NCBI GenBank assembly: GCA_002409745.1
Contig: DHOU01000010.1
Location: forward strand, 1-39,402
DNA: 39,402 bases
Origin: Bacteroidales bacterium UBA5382
GTDB lineage: Bacteria; Bacteroidota; Bacteroidia; Bacteroidales; Dysgonomonadaceae
Direction: 5' to 3'
The notes under the pieces are model-generated. The model worked only from the letters and a program-made list of their open reading frames with translations. It had not been told where the DNA came from and did no database searches. Shown here piece by piece: positions 17,827 through 25,161 of the stretch (positions within the stretch are counted from its first letter, which is position 1; each line of letters begins with the position of its first letter). Made by a program: the position numbers and the translations under genes.

Positions 17827-20307
17827 ATGAAGAAAATAATTCTATTTTTGGTTTTCCTATGGATGGTTTGCGTTTCCTATTCACAAAACAGTTGGATACG
17901 CGTCAACCTAATCGGCTACCTCGAACAAGACGCCAAAGTCGCCGTTTGGGTAAGTAAACAAAAGTCTCTCCCTGATAATTTTCAACTTATCGACATGACT
18001 ACCGGTAAGGTGGCATTCAACGGGACAAAAGTCAAAAACACCGGCAAACAGCCGGCATTCGAATCATCGGCACGGATCGACTTCTCCGGTTTTACGACCC
18101 CGGGAACTTACCGGATAAAAATCAACGGAATTCTATCGGCTCCTTTCCGCATCGGAAACGATATTTACGCCGACGCCGCGGAAATGCCGCTAAAATATAT
18201 GCGGCAACAACGATGCGGGTACAATCCGTTCCTGAAAGATTCCTGCCATGTGCATGACGGTATCTCCGTAGGGGATCCCGAAGGCAAGCGTGACGGACGT
18301 TATTACAACACGACAGGCGGATGGCACGACGCGTCGGACTACCTGCAATATGTGACCACATCGGCCAACGCGGTCTATCAGATGTTGTTCGCTTACACCC
18401 AACATCCCGAAGTTTTCGGCGACCGTTATCTGGCCAACGGAGAGGAAGGCGCCAACGGCATTCCCGATATCCTCGATGAAGCAAAATGGGGACTCGACTG
18501 GTTGGTGAAAATGAATCCCGACTCCAACACGTATTTCAATCAATTGGCCGATGACCGCGATCATGTCGGATTCACTCTGCCGAACGAACAGAAGGTCGAT
18601 TATGGTTGGGGCGCGGGAAAAGAACGTCCTGTGTATTTCGTAAACCCGAAACCGCAAGGCCTTTTCAAGCACAAAAACCGAAGCACCGGAATGGCCTCTA
18701 CGCTGGGGAAATATGCTTCATCCTTCGCTCTGGGGGCTCAACTCCTATCGAATTATTATCCCGAATTTTCGACGATTTTAAAAGATAAAGCGCAGCAAGC
18801 GTATCGAAAAGGGGCCGCCAATCCGGGCGTATCACAAACCGCTCCGGGCGGGGCTCCCTATTTTTATGAGGAAGATAACTGGGCCGATGATATGCAACTG
18901 GCGGCCGCCGAACTATTTGCAACATCGGGAGATCGTCACGCGTTGCGCGATGCTGTGAACTATGGCCGTTTGGAGCCGGTCACTCCCTGGATGGGAGCCG
19001 ACTCGGCACGCCATTACCAATGGTACCCTTTCGTTAATTTAGGACACTTTCATCTGGCGCAACAAAACGAAAATCCGCGAATCAAACAAGAATTCATCCG
19101 CAACCTGCGCAGCGGACTGCAGCGGGTAAAAGAGCGGGCCCAAAATGACGCGTTTATGAACGGCATTCCTTTTATATGGTGTTCCAATAACCTGACGGTG
19201 GGATTCATCACCCAATGCCGCCTGTATCACGAACTGACCGGCGACTCGACCTTCATCGAAATAGAAACCGCTATGCGCGACTGGCTTTTCGGTTGCAATC
19301 CGTGGGGTACCAGTATGATTGTCGGCTACCCGCAGCAGGCCGACACACCCGCTGATCCGCATTCGGCTTTCACTCACCTGAAACAATTCCCGATTACCGG
19401 CGGACTGGTCGACGGGCCTATCTATACTTCTATTTTCAACAGCCTTAGGGGTATCTATCTGGCAAATGACGATGAATACGCACCGTTTCAATCGGACTAT
19501 GTGGTATATCACGACGACTATGCCGATTATTCAACGAATGAGCCGACGATGGACGGCACCGCTTCGATGTGTTATTATTTAGGCTATCTGGCATCCCGTG
19601 CACAGACGTTCGAAGAAGTGCGCGGAGGAATCGTCCGTGGAAATTCGACCGAAAAAAAACTGGCGCTCGTATTTACCGGACATGAATATGCCGACGGCAG
19701 CAATATCATCCGAAAAGTATTGAAGAAGCATAACCTGAAAGCAGCCTTTTTCCTAACGGGCGATTTTTACCGGGAACATTCTTCCGTTGCGCACGCATTA
19801 CAAAAAGACGGACATTATCTGGGCCCCCACTCCGATAAACATTTGCTTTATGCGGACTGGAAAAAGCGGGACTCCACATTGGTATCGCGTGACGTTTTCG
19901 AAAAGGATCTGGCCGACAATTATGCGGCGATGAAAAAAGCGGGTGTCGCCATCGAACCGCCCCGCTATCTGCTGCCTCCCTACGAATGGTATAACGACGA
20001 CATCAGCCGCTGGGCGAAAGCAAAGGGCGTGCAGATTGTCAATTTCACTCCCGGAACCACTTCCAATGCCGATTATACGACTCCCGACATGCAATCGTAC
20101 CGCTCTTCGGAAGAGATCTATCGAAACATCTTATTACACGAACAAAAAAACGGACTGAACGGATTTTTGTTACTGATGCACATCGGGACTTCCCCGGAGA
20201 GAACAGATAAACTATACAATCGATTGGATGAATTGGTCGTAGAGCTCAAAAAGCGGGGATATGCATTCGAACGAATCGATACACTACTCAAATTCAAAAA
20301 GAAATAG
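17827..20307 (+). CDS. Secreted GH9 glycosidase fused to a polysaccharide-deacetylase-like domain
   Basis: This 826-residue two-enzyme fusion has a signal peptide (1-20, ending SYSQ). An N-terminal Ig-like CelD_N domain (about 22-110) precedes a GH9 (alpha/alpha)6 domain (about 115-595). GH9 active-site Asp residues lie in GGWHDASDY (Asp168, Asp171) and the acid Glu in STNEPTMDG (Glu572). A NodB/CE4-like domain (about 610-822) follows. Its motif 2 HSDKH (668-672) and motif 3 RYLLPPY (713-719) are intact, but motif 1 reads FTGHEYADG in place of TFDDG. GH9 enzymes cut beta-1,4-glucans or act as exo-glucosaminidases; CE4 enzymes remove N- or O-acetyl groups. Acting on a partly acetylated amino-sugar polymer is an inference. 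A weak -7 candidate (TATCTTGC, about 17797) lies upstream. Confidence 0.9.
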   Translation: MKKIILFLVFLWMVCVSYSQNSWIRVNLIGYLEQDAKVAVWVSKQKSLPDNFQLIDMTTGKVAFNGTKVKNTGKQPAFESSARIDFSGFTTPGTYRIKINGILSAPFRIGNDIYADAAEMPLKYMRQQRCGYNPFLKDSCHVHDGISVGDPEGKRDGRYYNTTGGWHDASDYLQYVTTSANAVYQMLFAYTQHPEVFGDRYLANGEEGANGIPDILDEAKWGLDWLVKMNPDSNTYFNQLADDRDHVGFTLPNEQKVDYGWGAGKERPVYFVNPKPQGLFKHKNRSTGMASTLGKYASSFALGAQLLSNYYPEFSTILKDKAQQAYRKGAANPGVSQTAPGGAPYFYEEDNWADDMQLAAAELFATSGDRHALRDAVNYGRLEPVTPWMGADSARHYQWYPFVNLGHFHLAQQNENPRIKQEFIRNLRSGLQRVKERAQNDAFMNGIPFIWCSNNLTVGFITQCRLYHELTGDSTFIEIETAMRDWLFGCNPWGTSMIVGYPQQADTPADPHSAFTHLKQFPITGGLVDGPIYTSIFNSLRGIYLANDDEYAPFQSDYVVYHDDYADYSTNEPTMDGTASMCYYLGYLASRAQTFEEVRGGIVRGNSTEKKLALVFTGHEYADGSNIIRKVLKKHNLKAAFFLTGDFYREHSSVAHALQKDGHYLGPHSDKHLLYADWKKRDSTLVSRDVFEKDLADNYAAMKKAGVAIEPPRYLLPPYEWYNDDISRWAKAKGVQIVNFTPGTTSNADYTTPDMQSYRSSEEIYRNILLHEQKNGLNGFLLLMHIGTSPERTDKLYNRLDELVVELKKRGYAFERIDTLLKFKKK

Positions 20308-20315
20308 TATATTTG
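20308..20315 (+). promoter_or_regulatory. Possible -7 box for the mntA-hepT pair
   Basis: TATATTTG immediately follows the GH9-CE4 stop codon and lies 38 nt before the mntA ATG. No clear -33 box accompanies it, so the pair may instead be read from the upstream gene. Confidence 0.35.
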
Positions 20316-20353
20316 TGCGACAACTTGTACAATATGCTAAAAAAGAAATAACA

Positions 20354-20647
20354 ATGAAAACGACAAATGAATACATCACACTGATCCGCATGTTTATGCA
20401 AGAACATGGGCATAAATATGGAATTACCGCTATGGGTATTTTCGGTTCCGTGGCGAGAAACGAACACGCCAACAACAGCGATCTTGACGTTTTTGTGGAA
20501 CTTACCGAAGCTGATCCTATTATTATGGGCTTTATCCATGATGATCTGGAAAGTATTTGCCAATGCAATATCGATCTCCTGCGGTTGCGTAAAGGGCTGA
20601 ATAAACTTTTATTAAAAAGAATTGAGCGCGATGCAATCTACGCTTAA
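20354..20647 (+). CDS. mntA: MntA-type nucleotidyltransferase antitoxin (type VII TA)
   Basis: This 97-residue minimal nucleotidyltransferase has the catalytic motif GSVARNEHANNSDLDVFVE, with Gly31-Ser32 and the Asp43/Asp45 pair. A third acidic residue lies in NIDLLRLRK (Asp74). In described HepT-MntA systems this enzyme adds AMP units to a tyrosine of the HepT toxin and silences it. The ATG at 20354 was chosen because the frame upstream runs into the GH9-CE4 gene. It overlaps the hepT start by 17 nt, a typical translational coupling. The position, between a glycosidase and a sugar-type symporter on the same strand, is unusual. Confidence 0.88.
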   Translation: MKTTNEYITLIRMFMQEHGHKYGITAMGIFGSVARNEHANNSDLDVFVELTEADPIIMGFIHDDLESICQCNIDLLRLRKGLNKLLLKRIERDAIYA

Positions 20648-21029
20648 AGAGGAAATTATAGAACTATTGAATACGATGTTGGATTCAATTCGCATTTTAG
20701 AAGAAAGGAATAAGAATGTCCAATCTGTAAATGATTTTTTGTCAACGCCATGGGGAATGACCCTGTTGGATGCCAATTTAATGCGCATTCAATTTATAGG
20801 GGAAACAGCTTCGGCGATCGATAAAAAAACCGATAAATCACTGTTTATCGACTATCCTAATATCCCATGGAAACAAATATACAGTATGAGAAATTTTATT
20901 TCACATCAATATGCAGATATTGATCCCGAAATGATTTTAGTAACTCTAAAAAAACACATACCACCCTTAAAATTGACTATCAAGCAAATAATTAATGATT
21001 TATCTGCGAGCGGAAATAATAAAATCTAA
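20631..21029 (+). CDS. hepT: HepT-like (DUF86) ribonuclease toxin of type VII TA
   Basis: This 132-residue helical protein carries the HEPN RNase motif RX4HXY as RNFISHQY (Arg87, His92, Tyr94). Tyr94 is the residue AMPylated by MntA in characterised systems. All key residues are present, so the toxin looks intact. The ATG at 20631 overlaps mntA; a TTG nine bases earlier is a weaker option. The symporter gene starts 8 nt after its stop, so the three genes are probably on one transcript. Confidence 0.88.
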   Translation: MQSTLKEEIIELLNTMLDSIRILEERNKNVQSVNDFLSTPWGMTLLDANLMRIQFIGETASAIDKKTDKSLFIDYPNIPWKQIYSMRNFISHQYADIDPEMILVTLKKHIPPLKLTIKQIINDLSASGNNKI

Positions 21030-21037
21030 AATTCAAC

Positions 21038-22516
21038 ATGAGTCCTCTATTGACATTAACCATTATCATCGCCTATTTCGGCATTCTTTTCGCCATATCG
21101 TATTTTAGCGGCCGTAAAGCCAATAACGCCGGGTTCTTCTCGGGCAACAGGCAATCGTCGTGGTACCTGGTGGCTTTTTCGACCATCGGAGCCGCCATAT
21201 CGGGCGTCACATTCGTATCCGTCCCGGGAATGGTGGCTACGGCCAATTTCTCGTACATGCAGATGGTGCTGGGATTTGCCGTGGGACAGTTCATCATCGC
21301 CTTTGTCCTCATCCCCTTGTTTTACCGGATGAACCTGACCTCGATCTACGAATATCTCGAAAACCGCTTTGGCGTGTCGAGTTACAAAACGGGGGCATGG
21401 CTTTTCTTTATCTCCAAGATGCTGGGTGCGGCGATCCGGCTGTATATCGTGTGCGTCGTGCTGCAATTGCTGGTGTTTACGCCGTTGCACATTCCTTTTG
21501 CCGTGAATGTCTTGTTTACCGTGGGGCTGGTATGGCTTTACACGTTCCGCGGCGGAGTGAAAACGCTGATCTGGACGGATTCTTTCAAGACTTTCTGCCT
21601 GATTGTCTCCGTCGGCCTCTGCATTTATTATATCGCAAAGGATTTGGGAACCAATATAGCCGGCGCCATCACGCTGATAAAGGACAGTGAAATGTCGAAG
21701 ACGTTCTTTTTTGAGGATATAAACGACAAACGATACTTTTTTAAGCAATTCCTTGCGGGCGTTTTCACCATGATCGCCACCACGGGATTAGACCAGGATA
21801 TGATGCAAAAATCGCTCAGTTGCAAAAATCCTTTGGATTCACAAAAGAACATGATTACCGGAGGCATCTTGCAAATATTTGTGGTACTGCTTTTCCTGAT
21901 GCTCGGCGTACTCCTTTACACGTATGCGTCGGTCAATCAAATAGTGCTGCCGGCAGATGGAGATGAAGTGTTTCCCTTCCTTGCGGCGGGCGGCTTTTTC
22001 CCCGCTATTGTGGGCGTTCTCTTTATCATCGGACTGATCGCCGCAGCGTATGCCGCCGCCGGATCGGCCCTTACCGCCCTCACGACTTCTTTCACCGTCG
22101 ACATTCTCGAAAGCCGCAAGCATAAAACCGAACAGCAGGTCACCCGCACCCGCAAACAAGTGCACGTGGGCATGGCCGTCGGGATGGGCGTGGTTATTTA
22201 CATCATTAACATCCTCAATAACGAGTCGGTGATTAATACCGTATATACATTGGCGAGTTATACCTACGGGCCCTTGTTGGGAATGTTCGCTTTCGGCATT
22301 TTCAATAAACGGGCTATTCGCGACAAATGGGTGCCTCTTATCGCCATCGCATCGCCTATTCTTTGCTTTATTTTGGATGTCAATTCGGAACAATGGTTCG
22401 GCGGATACCAATTCAGCCATGAACGTTTAATACTGAATGCATTTTTCACGTTTATGGGACTGCTGTTCCTGACTATGGGAAAAGACAGAAAACGCCTTCT
22501 TCACGAAAGGGTGTAA
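21038..22516 (+). CDS. Sodium:solute symporter (SSS/SLC5 family)
   Basis: This 492-residue inner-membrane protein has about 13 hydrophobic helices. Family features are visible: ISYFSGRKANNAGFFSGNRQSSWYLVAFS near the N-terminus, SGVTFVSVPGM in TM2, LTSIYEYLENRFG in the first long loop, and the TM8 sodium-site region AAYAAAGSALTALTTSFT. SSS carriers use the sodium gradient to take up sugars, sialic acid, amino acids or other solutes. The substrate cannot be read from the sequence. Its place downstream of SusCD pairs and a secreted glycosidase suggests import of a glycan breakdown product, but that is inference. It begins 8 nt after hepT. Confidence 0.92.
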   Translation: MSPLLTLTIIIAYFGILFAISYFSGRKANNAGFFSGNRQSSWYLVAFSTIGAAISGVTFVSVPGMVATANFSYMQMVLGFAVGQFIIAFVLIPLFYRMNLTSIYEYLENRFGVSSYKTGAWLFFISKMLGAAIRLYIVCVVLQLLVFTPLHIPFAVNVLFTVGLVWLYTFRGGVKTLIWTDSFKTFCLIVSVGLCIYYIAKDLGTNIAGAITLIKDSEMSKTFFFEDINDKRYFFKQFLAGVFTMIATTGLDQDMMQKSLSCKNPLDSQKNMITGGILQIFVVLLFLMLGVLLYTYASVNQIVLPADGDEVFPFLAAGGFFPAIVGVLFIIGLIAAAYAAAGSALTALTTSFTVDILESRKHKTEQQVTRTRKQVHVGMAVGMGVVIYIINILNNESVINTVYTLASYTYGPLLGMFAFGIFNKRAIRDKWVPLIAIASPILCFILDVNSEQWFGGYQFSHERLILNAFFTFMGLLFLTMGKDRKRLLHERV

Positions 22517-22561
22517 ACAAATCAGGAACGGCTTTCGGTTATTCATATCTCGGTCTTTTAT

Positions 22562-22569
22562 GGGGGGGG
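22562..22569. repeat. G8 homopolymer between symporter and toxin fragment
   Basis: Eight G lie 8 nt beyond the stop of the truncated toxin. Slippage here would not restore the toxin, because the stop codon comes first on the coding strand. Confidence 0.5.
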
Positions 22570-22576
22570 CCGTTTG

Positions 22577-22660
22577 TTATGGAAACAGGAAAGCATAATA
22601 ATCGATGGCATTTTCGATTTCCTTTTGAGCGCGGGGCGAAATGATAATCCTATATGCCAT
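22577..22660 (-). pseudogene. Truncated ParE/RelE-like toxin
   Basis: A 27-codon frame (MAYRIIISPRAQKEIENAID then YYAFLFP and a stop) overlaps the end of the antitoxin gene by 11 nt, as toxin genes do. It matches the first quarter of ParE/RelE-family toxins, which are normally about 95 residues. The frame then stops, and only about 60 nt remain before the symporter gene, so the rest of the toxin is gone. It should be inactive. Confidence 0.7.
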
Positions 22661-22904
22661 ATTTCTTGCTAAGCCGGCTGATAGACTCCTCAGCAGTCAT
22701 ATAAGCACTTTCATCGTCCTGCAAGCGTTCATCCAAAACAGCTTTCATATCGGTTGAAAGATCCACATCACCATCAGCCTCTTCTACAATGATTCTGATC
22801 GGTTTTGATTTATACGTTGCTTTAATAGCATCGAGTATGTCGACACTTACATCTTGTGCCGACGTTAAATGATAAGTCGTGTACATCCTATTCTTTTTTG
22901 TCAT
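22650..22904 (-). CDS. Orphan antitoxin of a ParE/RelE-type module
   Basis: This acidic protein is up to 84 residues long. It has an N-terminal part with strand-helix character (MYTTYHLTSAQDVSVDILDA) and a C-terminal toxin-binding-like tail (MTAEESISRLSKKYGI). The size, charge and position directly before a ParE-like fragment identify it as an antitoxin. An internal ATG at 22886 (residue 7) has the start most such proteins would have and is a good alternative. A possible -7 box on the minus strand (TACTTTTG) lies at 22952-22945. With the toxin broken, it is an orphan, perhaps kept as an anti-addiction or regulatory protein. Confidence 0.65.
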   Translation of the reverse strand: MTKKNRMYTTYHLTSAQDVSVDILDAIKATYKSKPIRIIVEEADGDVDLSTDMKAVLDERLQDDESAYMTAEESISRLSKKYGI

Positions 22905-22989
22905 TTGCCATTATTCCTTGACGATATATCAAAATTTGCATGATCAAAAGTACAGAAAGTTTCATCATATACATATACAAAATATTTTT

Positions 22990-23022
22990 TTTGGCAGAAT
23001 CGGTTGGTTGATGTTATCTTTG
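22990..23022 (+). promoter_or_regulatory. Promoter of the PBP4-type gene
   Basis: TTTG (22990-22993), a 21-nt spacer and TATCTTTG (23015-23022) match the Bacteroidota primary-sigma consensus. They lie 25 nt before the ATG at 23048. Confidence 0.7.
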
Positions 23023-23047
23023 TGAAAATCATTTTTTTTTTATTTCT

Positions 23048-24484
23048 ATGAAACCAATAACTTTTCTCCTCTTTTTTTGCGCCTTCGTTTATGCGGGATA
23101 TTCACAGCCCGTTTTGCAGCACTTACTGAACGATCCTGCCCTCAAGCATGCATCGGTGGGTGTATGTGTCACCGATCTCAACACCGGGAAGGAGGTTCTC
23201 CGGCACGATGCCGAAAAGTCCCTCACTCCGGCTTCGACGTTAAAGTTGATTACGACCGCTACCGCACTCGAATTATTCGGAGAGAACTATCGCTATAAAA
23301 CCGATATTGCGTTGGATACGGCCGATCCTTCACGGATTTTGGTGTTGGGAAGCGGCGACCCTACCTTGGGAAGCGAGGCTTTCGGAAATAATCCGAATGC
23401 GTTTTTCACTTATATAACAGAGGCATTGAAAAACGTGCTTCCCGGCGATAACGCCTATTCAATCTATGTGGTGGACAATCTTTTCGGGTATGATGGTATC
23501 TCGCCCGAATGGACGTGGATCGATATAGGCAACTACTACGCCTCGGGCGCTTACGGCATCAGCATTTTCGATAACTCGTACAAAATTGTTTTCGATACAT
23601 CCGACCGGAATATTCCTCCGCGCATTCTCCGCACCGAACCCGAAATAAAGGGTTTGACGTTCGTCAATCATTTATCGCTCAACAATAGCGGGCGTGACAA
23701 CGGATATATTTACGGCACGCCTTTCTCGTACGAAAAGACCCTCAAAGGAGATATTCCTGCCGGGAAAAGCCGCTTTTCTATTAAAGGGGATATCCCCGAC
23801 CCGGGACTTTTACTCGGCCAAACGCTGGCTGAATACATGACCCGTGCGGGTTACCGGATCGAGAAAGTCGAAACGGCACGGCAAGATTACTTGTTACGCT
23901 TCCCAAATCGAAACAAACCGCTGGCCTATTCTGTCGGCAACGTCCTTTGCACGCAGACATCGCGTCCTTTGAAAGAAATTATCCGGGAGATAAACGTGAC
24001 GAGCAACAATCATTATACCGAACATCTGATTCGTACGTTGGGGAGAAGTCAAGCCCCGGACATATACGCGGATGCCCTCCAACAAGGGATTGATTTTGTG
24101 AATGACTATTGGAGACAAAAGGGAATTTCCACATCCTCCCTCACGATGTACGACGGCTGTGGTCTCGCGCCGCAGAATGCCGTAAGTCCGGCATTTCTCA
24201 ACCAGATGCTCTACTATATGTACACCCAGAGCCGTTATGCCGATGCATTTTATCAATCGCTCCCCCAGGCCGGAAAAGACGGGACGTTAACGAACTTCAT
24301 GCAAGGAACGAAAAACGGGAATTATATCCACGCCAAGAGTGGAAGCATCGGTGGCGTGCAATGCTATTCAGGTTACTTAATCGACAAGAATAAAAAATAT
24401 GCCTTCACGATTATGGTGAACACGTTCAATGGAACACGCTCTCAGGTAAAGAGCGCCATAGAACGTTTTTTGTCAACACTCTGA
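23048..24484 (+). CDS. dacB: D-alanyl-D-alanine carboxypeptidase/endopeptidase, PBP4 type (S13)
   Basis: This 478-residue periplasmic penicillin-binding protein trims or opens peptidoglycan peptide links. A signal peptide (1-19, ending AGYSQ) is followed by the three active-site motifs of peptidase family S13. These are SxxK as STLK (Ser63 nucleophile, Lys66), SxN as SNN (319-321), and KTG as KSG (430-432). The long insert between the first two motifs is typical of PBP4. It has its own promoter and terminator, so it is a single-gene unit. Confidence 0.93.
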   Translation: MKPITFLLFFCAFVYAGYSQPVLQHLLNDPALKHASVGVCVTDLNTGKEVLRHDAEKSLTPASTLKLITTATALELFGENYRYKTDIALDTADPSRILVLGSGDPTLGSEAFGNNPNAFFTYITEALKNVLPGDNAYSIYVVDNLFGYDGISPEWTWIDIGNYYASGAYGISIFDNSYKIVFDTSDRNIPPRILRTEPEIKGLTFVNHLSLNNSGRDNGYIYGTPFSYEKTLKGDIPAGKSRFSIKGDIPDPGLLLGQTLAEYMTRAGYRIEKVETARQDYLLRFPNRNKPLAYSVGNVLCTQTSRPLKEIIREINVTSNNHYTEHLIRTLGRSQAPDIYADALQQGIDFVNDYWRQKGISTSSLTMYDGCGLAPQNAVSPAFLNQMLYYMYTQSRYADAFYQSLPQAGKDGTLTNFMQGTKNGNYIHAKSGSIGGVQCYSGYLIDKNKKYAFTIMVNTFNGTRSQVKSAIERFLSTL

Positions 24485-24491
24485 CAACTCC

Positions 24492-24522
24492 TTTTATCCG
24501 CCCATACGGTTAACGGATAAAA
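24492..24522. other. Hairpin in convergent intergenic region
   Basis: TTTTATCCG (24492-24500) pairs perfectly with CGGATAAAA (24514-24522). It lacks a clear T-tract and may assist termination between the convergent PBP4 and FKBP genes. Confidence 0.4.
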
Positions 24523-24532
24523 TACGATCCTA

Positions 24533-24573
24533 AATATCCCGTCAAACGGAGCAAGGCCGTCGGACGGGATATT
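24533..24573 (+). terminator. Rho-independent terminator after the PBP4 gene
   Basis: An 11-bp perfect stem (AATATCCCGTC with GACGGGATATT) runs into TTTTC. It ends the plus-strand transcript before the convergent FKBP gene. Confidence 0.85.
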
Positions 24574-24596
24574 TTTCTTCTCATCATTTAGAAACG

Positions 24597-25160
24597 CTAC
24601 TCGACAATTTCAACGAGCTCCACCTCATAGACCAACGTGGTATACCCTTTAATATTCAGGCTGGCATATCCGCTCGAGCCGTATCCTAACGACCAGGGAA
24701 CCCATATCTCCCACTTATCTCCCACCTTCATATGTTGCAAAGCCAGGCTTAGCCCCTCTACAATGCCCGAAGAGACGGCTAAAGTGGAAGGAATATTATC
24801 GCGCGAATAAACGAATTCCCGTTTATTCGTAAATGTATCGCCATCATCTCCCGGATAGGTATCGCCTTGCGACCAATCAAATTTATACCATCCGGTGTAA
24901 TACACCTTTACATAATCGGTAAAGGCCGGCCTTGGTGAGTCGTCATCTGCTTTTTCGAGTGATTTATACACAATATAGGCGTCTTTACCGGATAAGGCCT
25001 TGATTTTATTGTCTTTATAAGCGGGGTCCGAAGCTATTTTTTCAAATTGTTTCTCGTTGTCCAATTTCCATTGATCGTCGAACGTAACCGTTTGATCGCC
25101 ACAAGCCGTAAATGAGGCAAGAAAACAAAGACTTAATAGTATATTTAATAGTAATTTCAT
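24597..25160 (-). CDS. FKBP-type peptidyl-prolyl isomerase lipoprotein
   Basis: This 187-residue exported lipoprotein has lipobox SFTAC (Cys20) and an FKBP domain from about residue 75 to the end. That domain includes DYVKVYYTGWY, PSTLAVSSGIVEGLSLALQH, MKVGDKWEIWVPWSLGYG and YEVELVEI. FKBPs catalyse cis-trans isomerisation at proline and help fold exported proteins. The ATG at 25160 starts 1 nt after the glyS stop; an in-frame TTG at 25169 would overlap glyS and is less likely. Co-transcription with glyS is expected. Confidence 0.92.
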   Translation of the reverse strand: MKLLLNILLSLCFLASFTACGDQTVTFDDQWKLDNEKQFEKIASDPAYKDNKIKALSGKDAYIVYKSLEKADDDSPRPAFTDYVKVYYTGWYKFDWSQGDTYPGDDGDTFTNKREFVYSRDNIPSTLAVSSGIVEGLSLALQHMKVGDKWEIWVPWSLGYGSSGYASLNIKGYTTLVYEVELVEIVE

Positions 25161-25161
25161 A

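Noticed and set aside
21056..21748. Long minus-strand open frame (230 codons) opposite the symporter gene
   Set aside because: It is antisense to a clear membrane transporter gene and its translation is low-complexity and charged; a codon-bias shadow.
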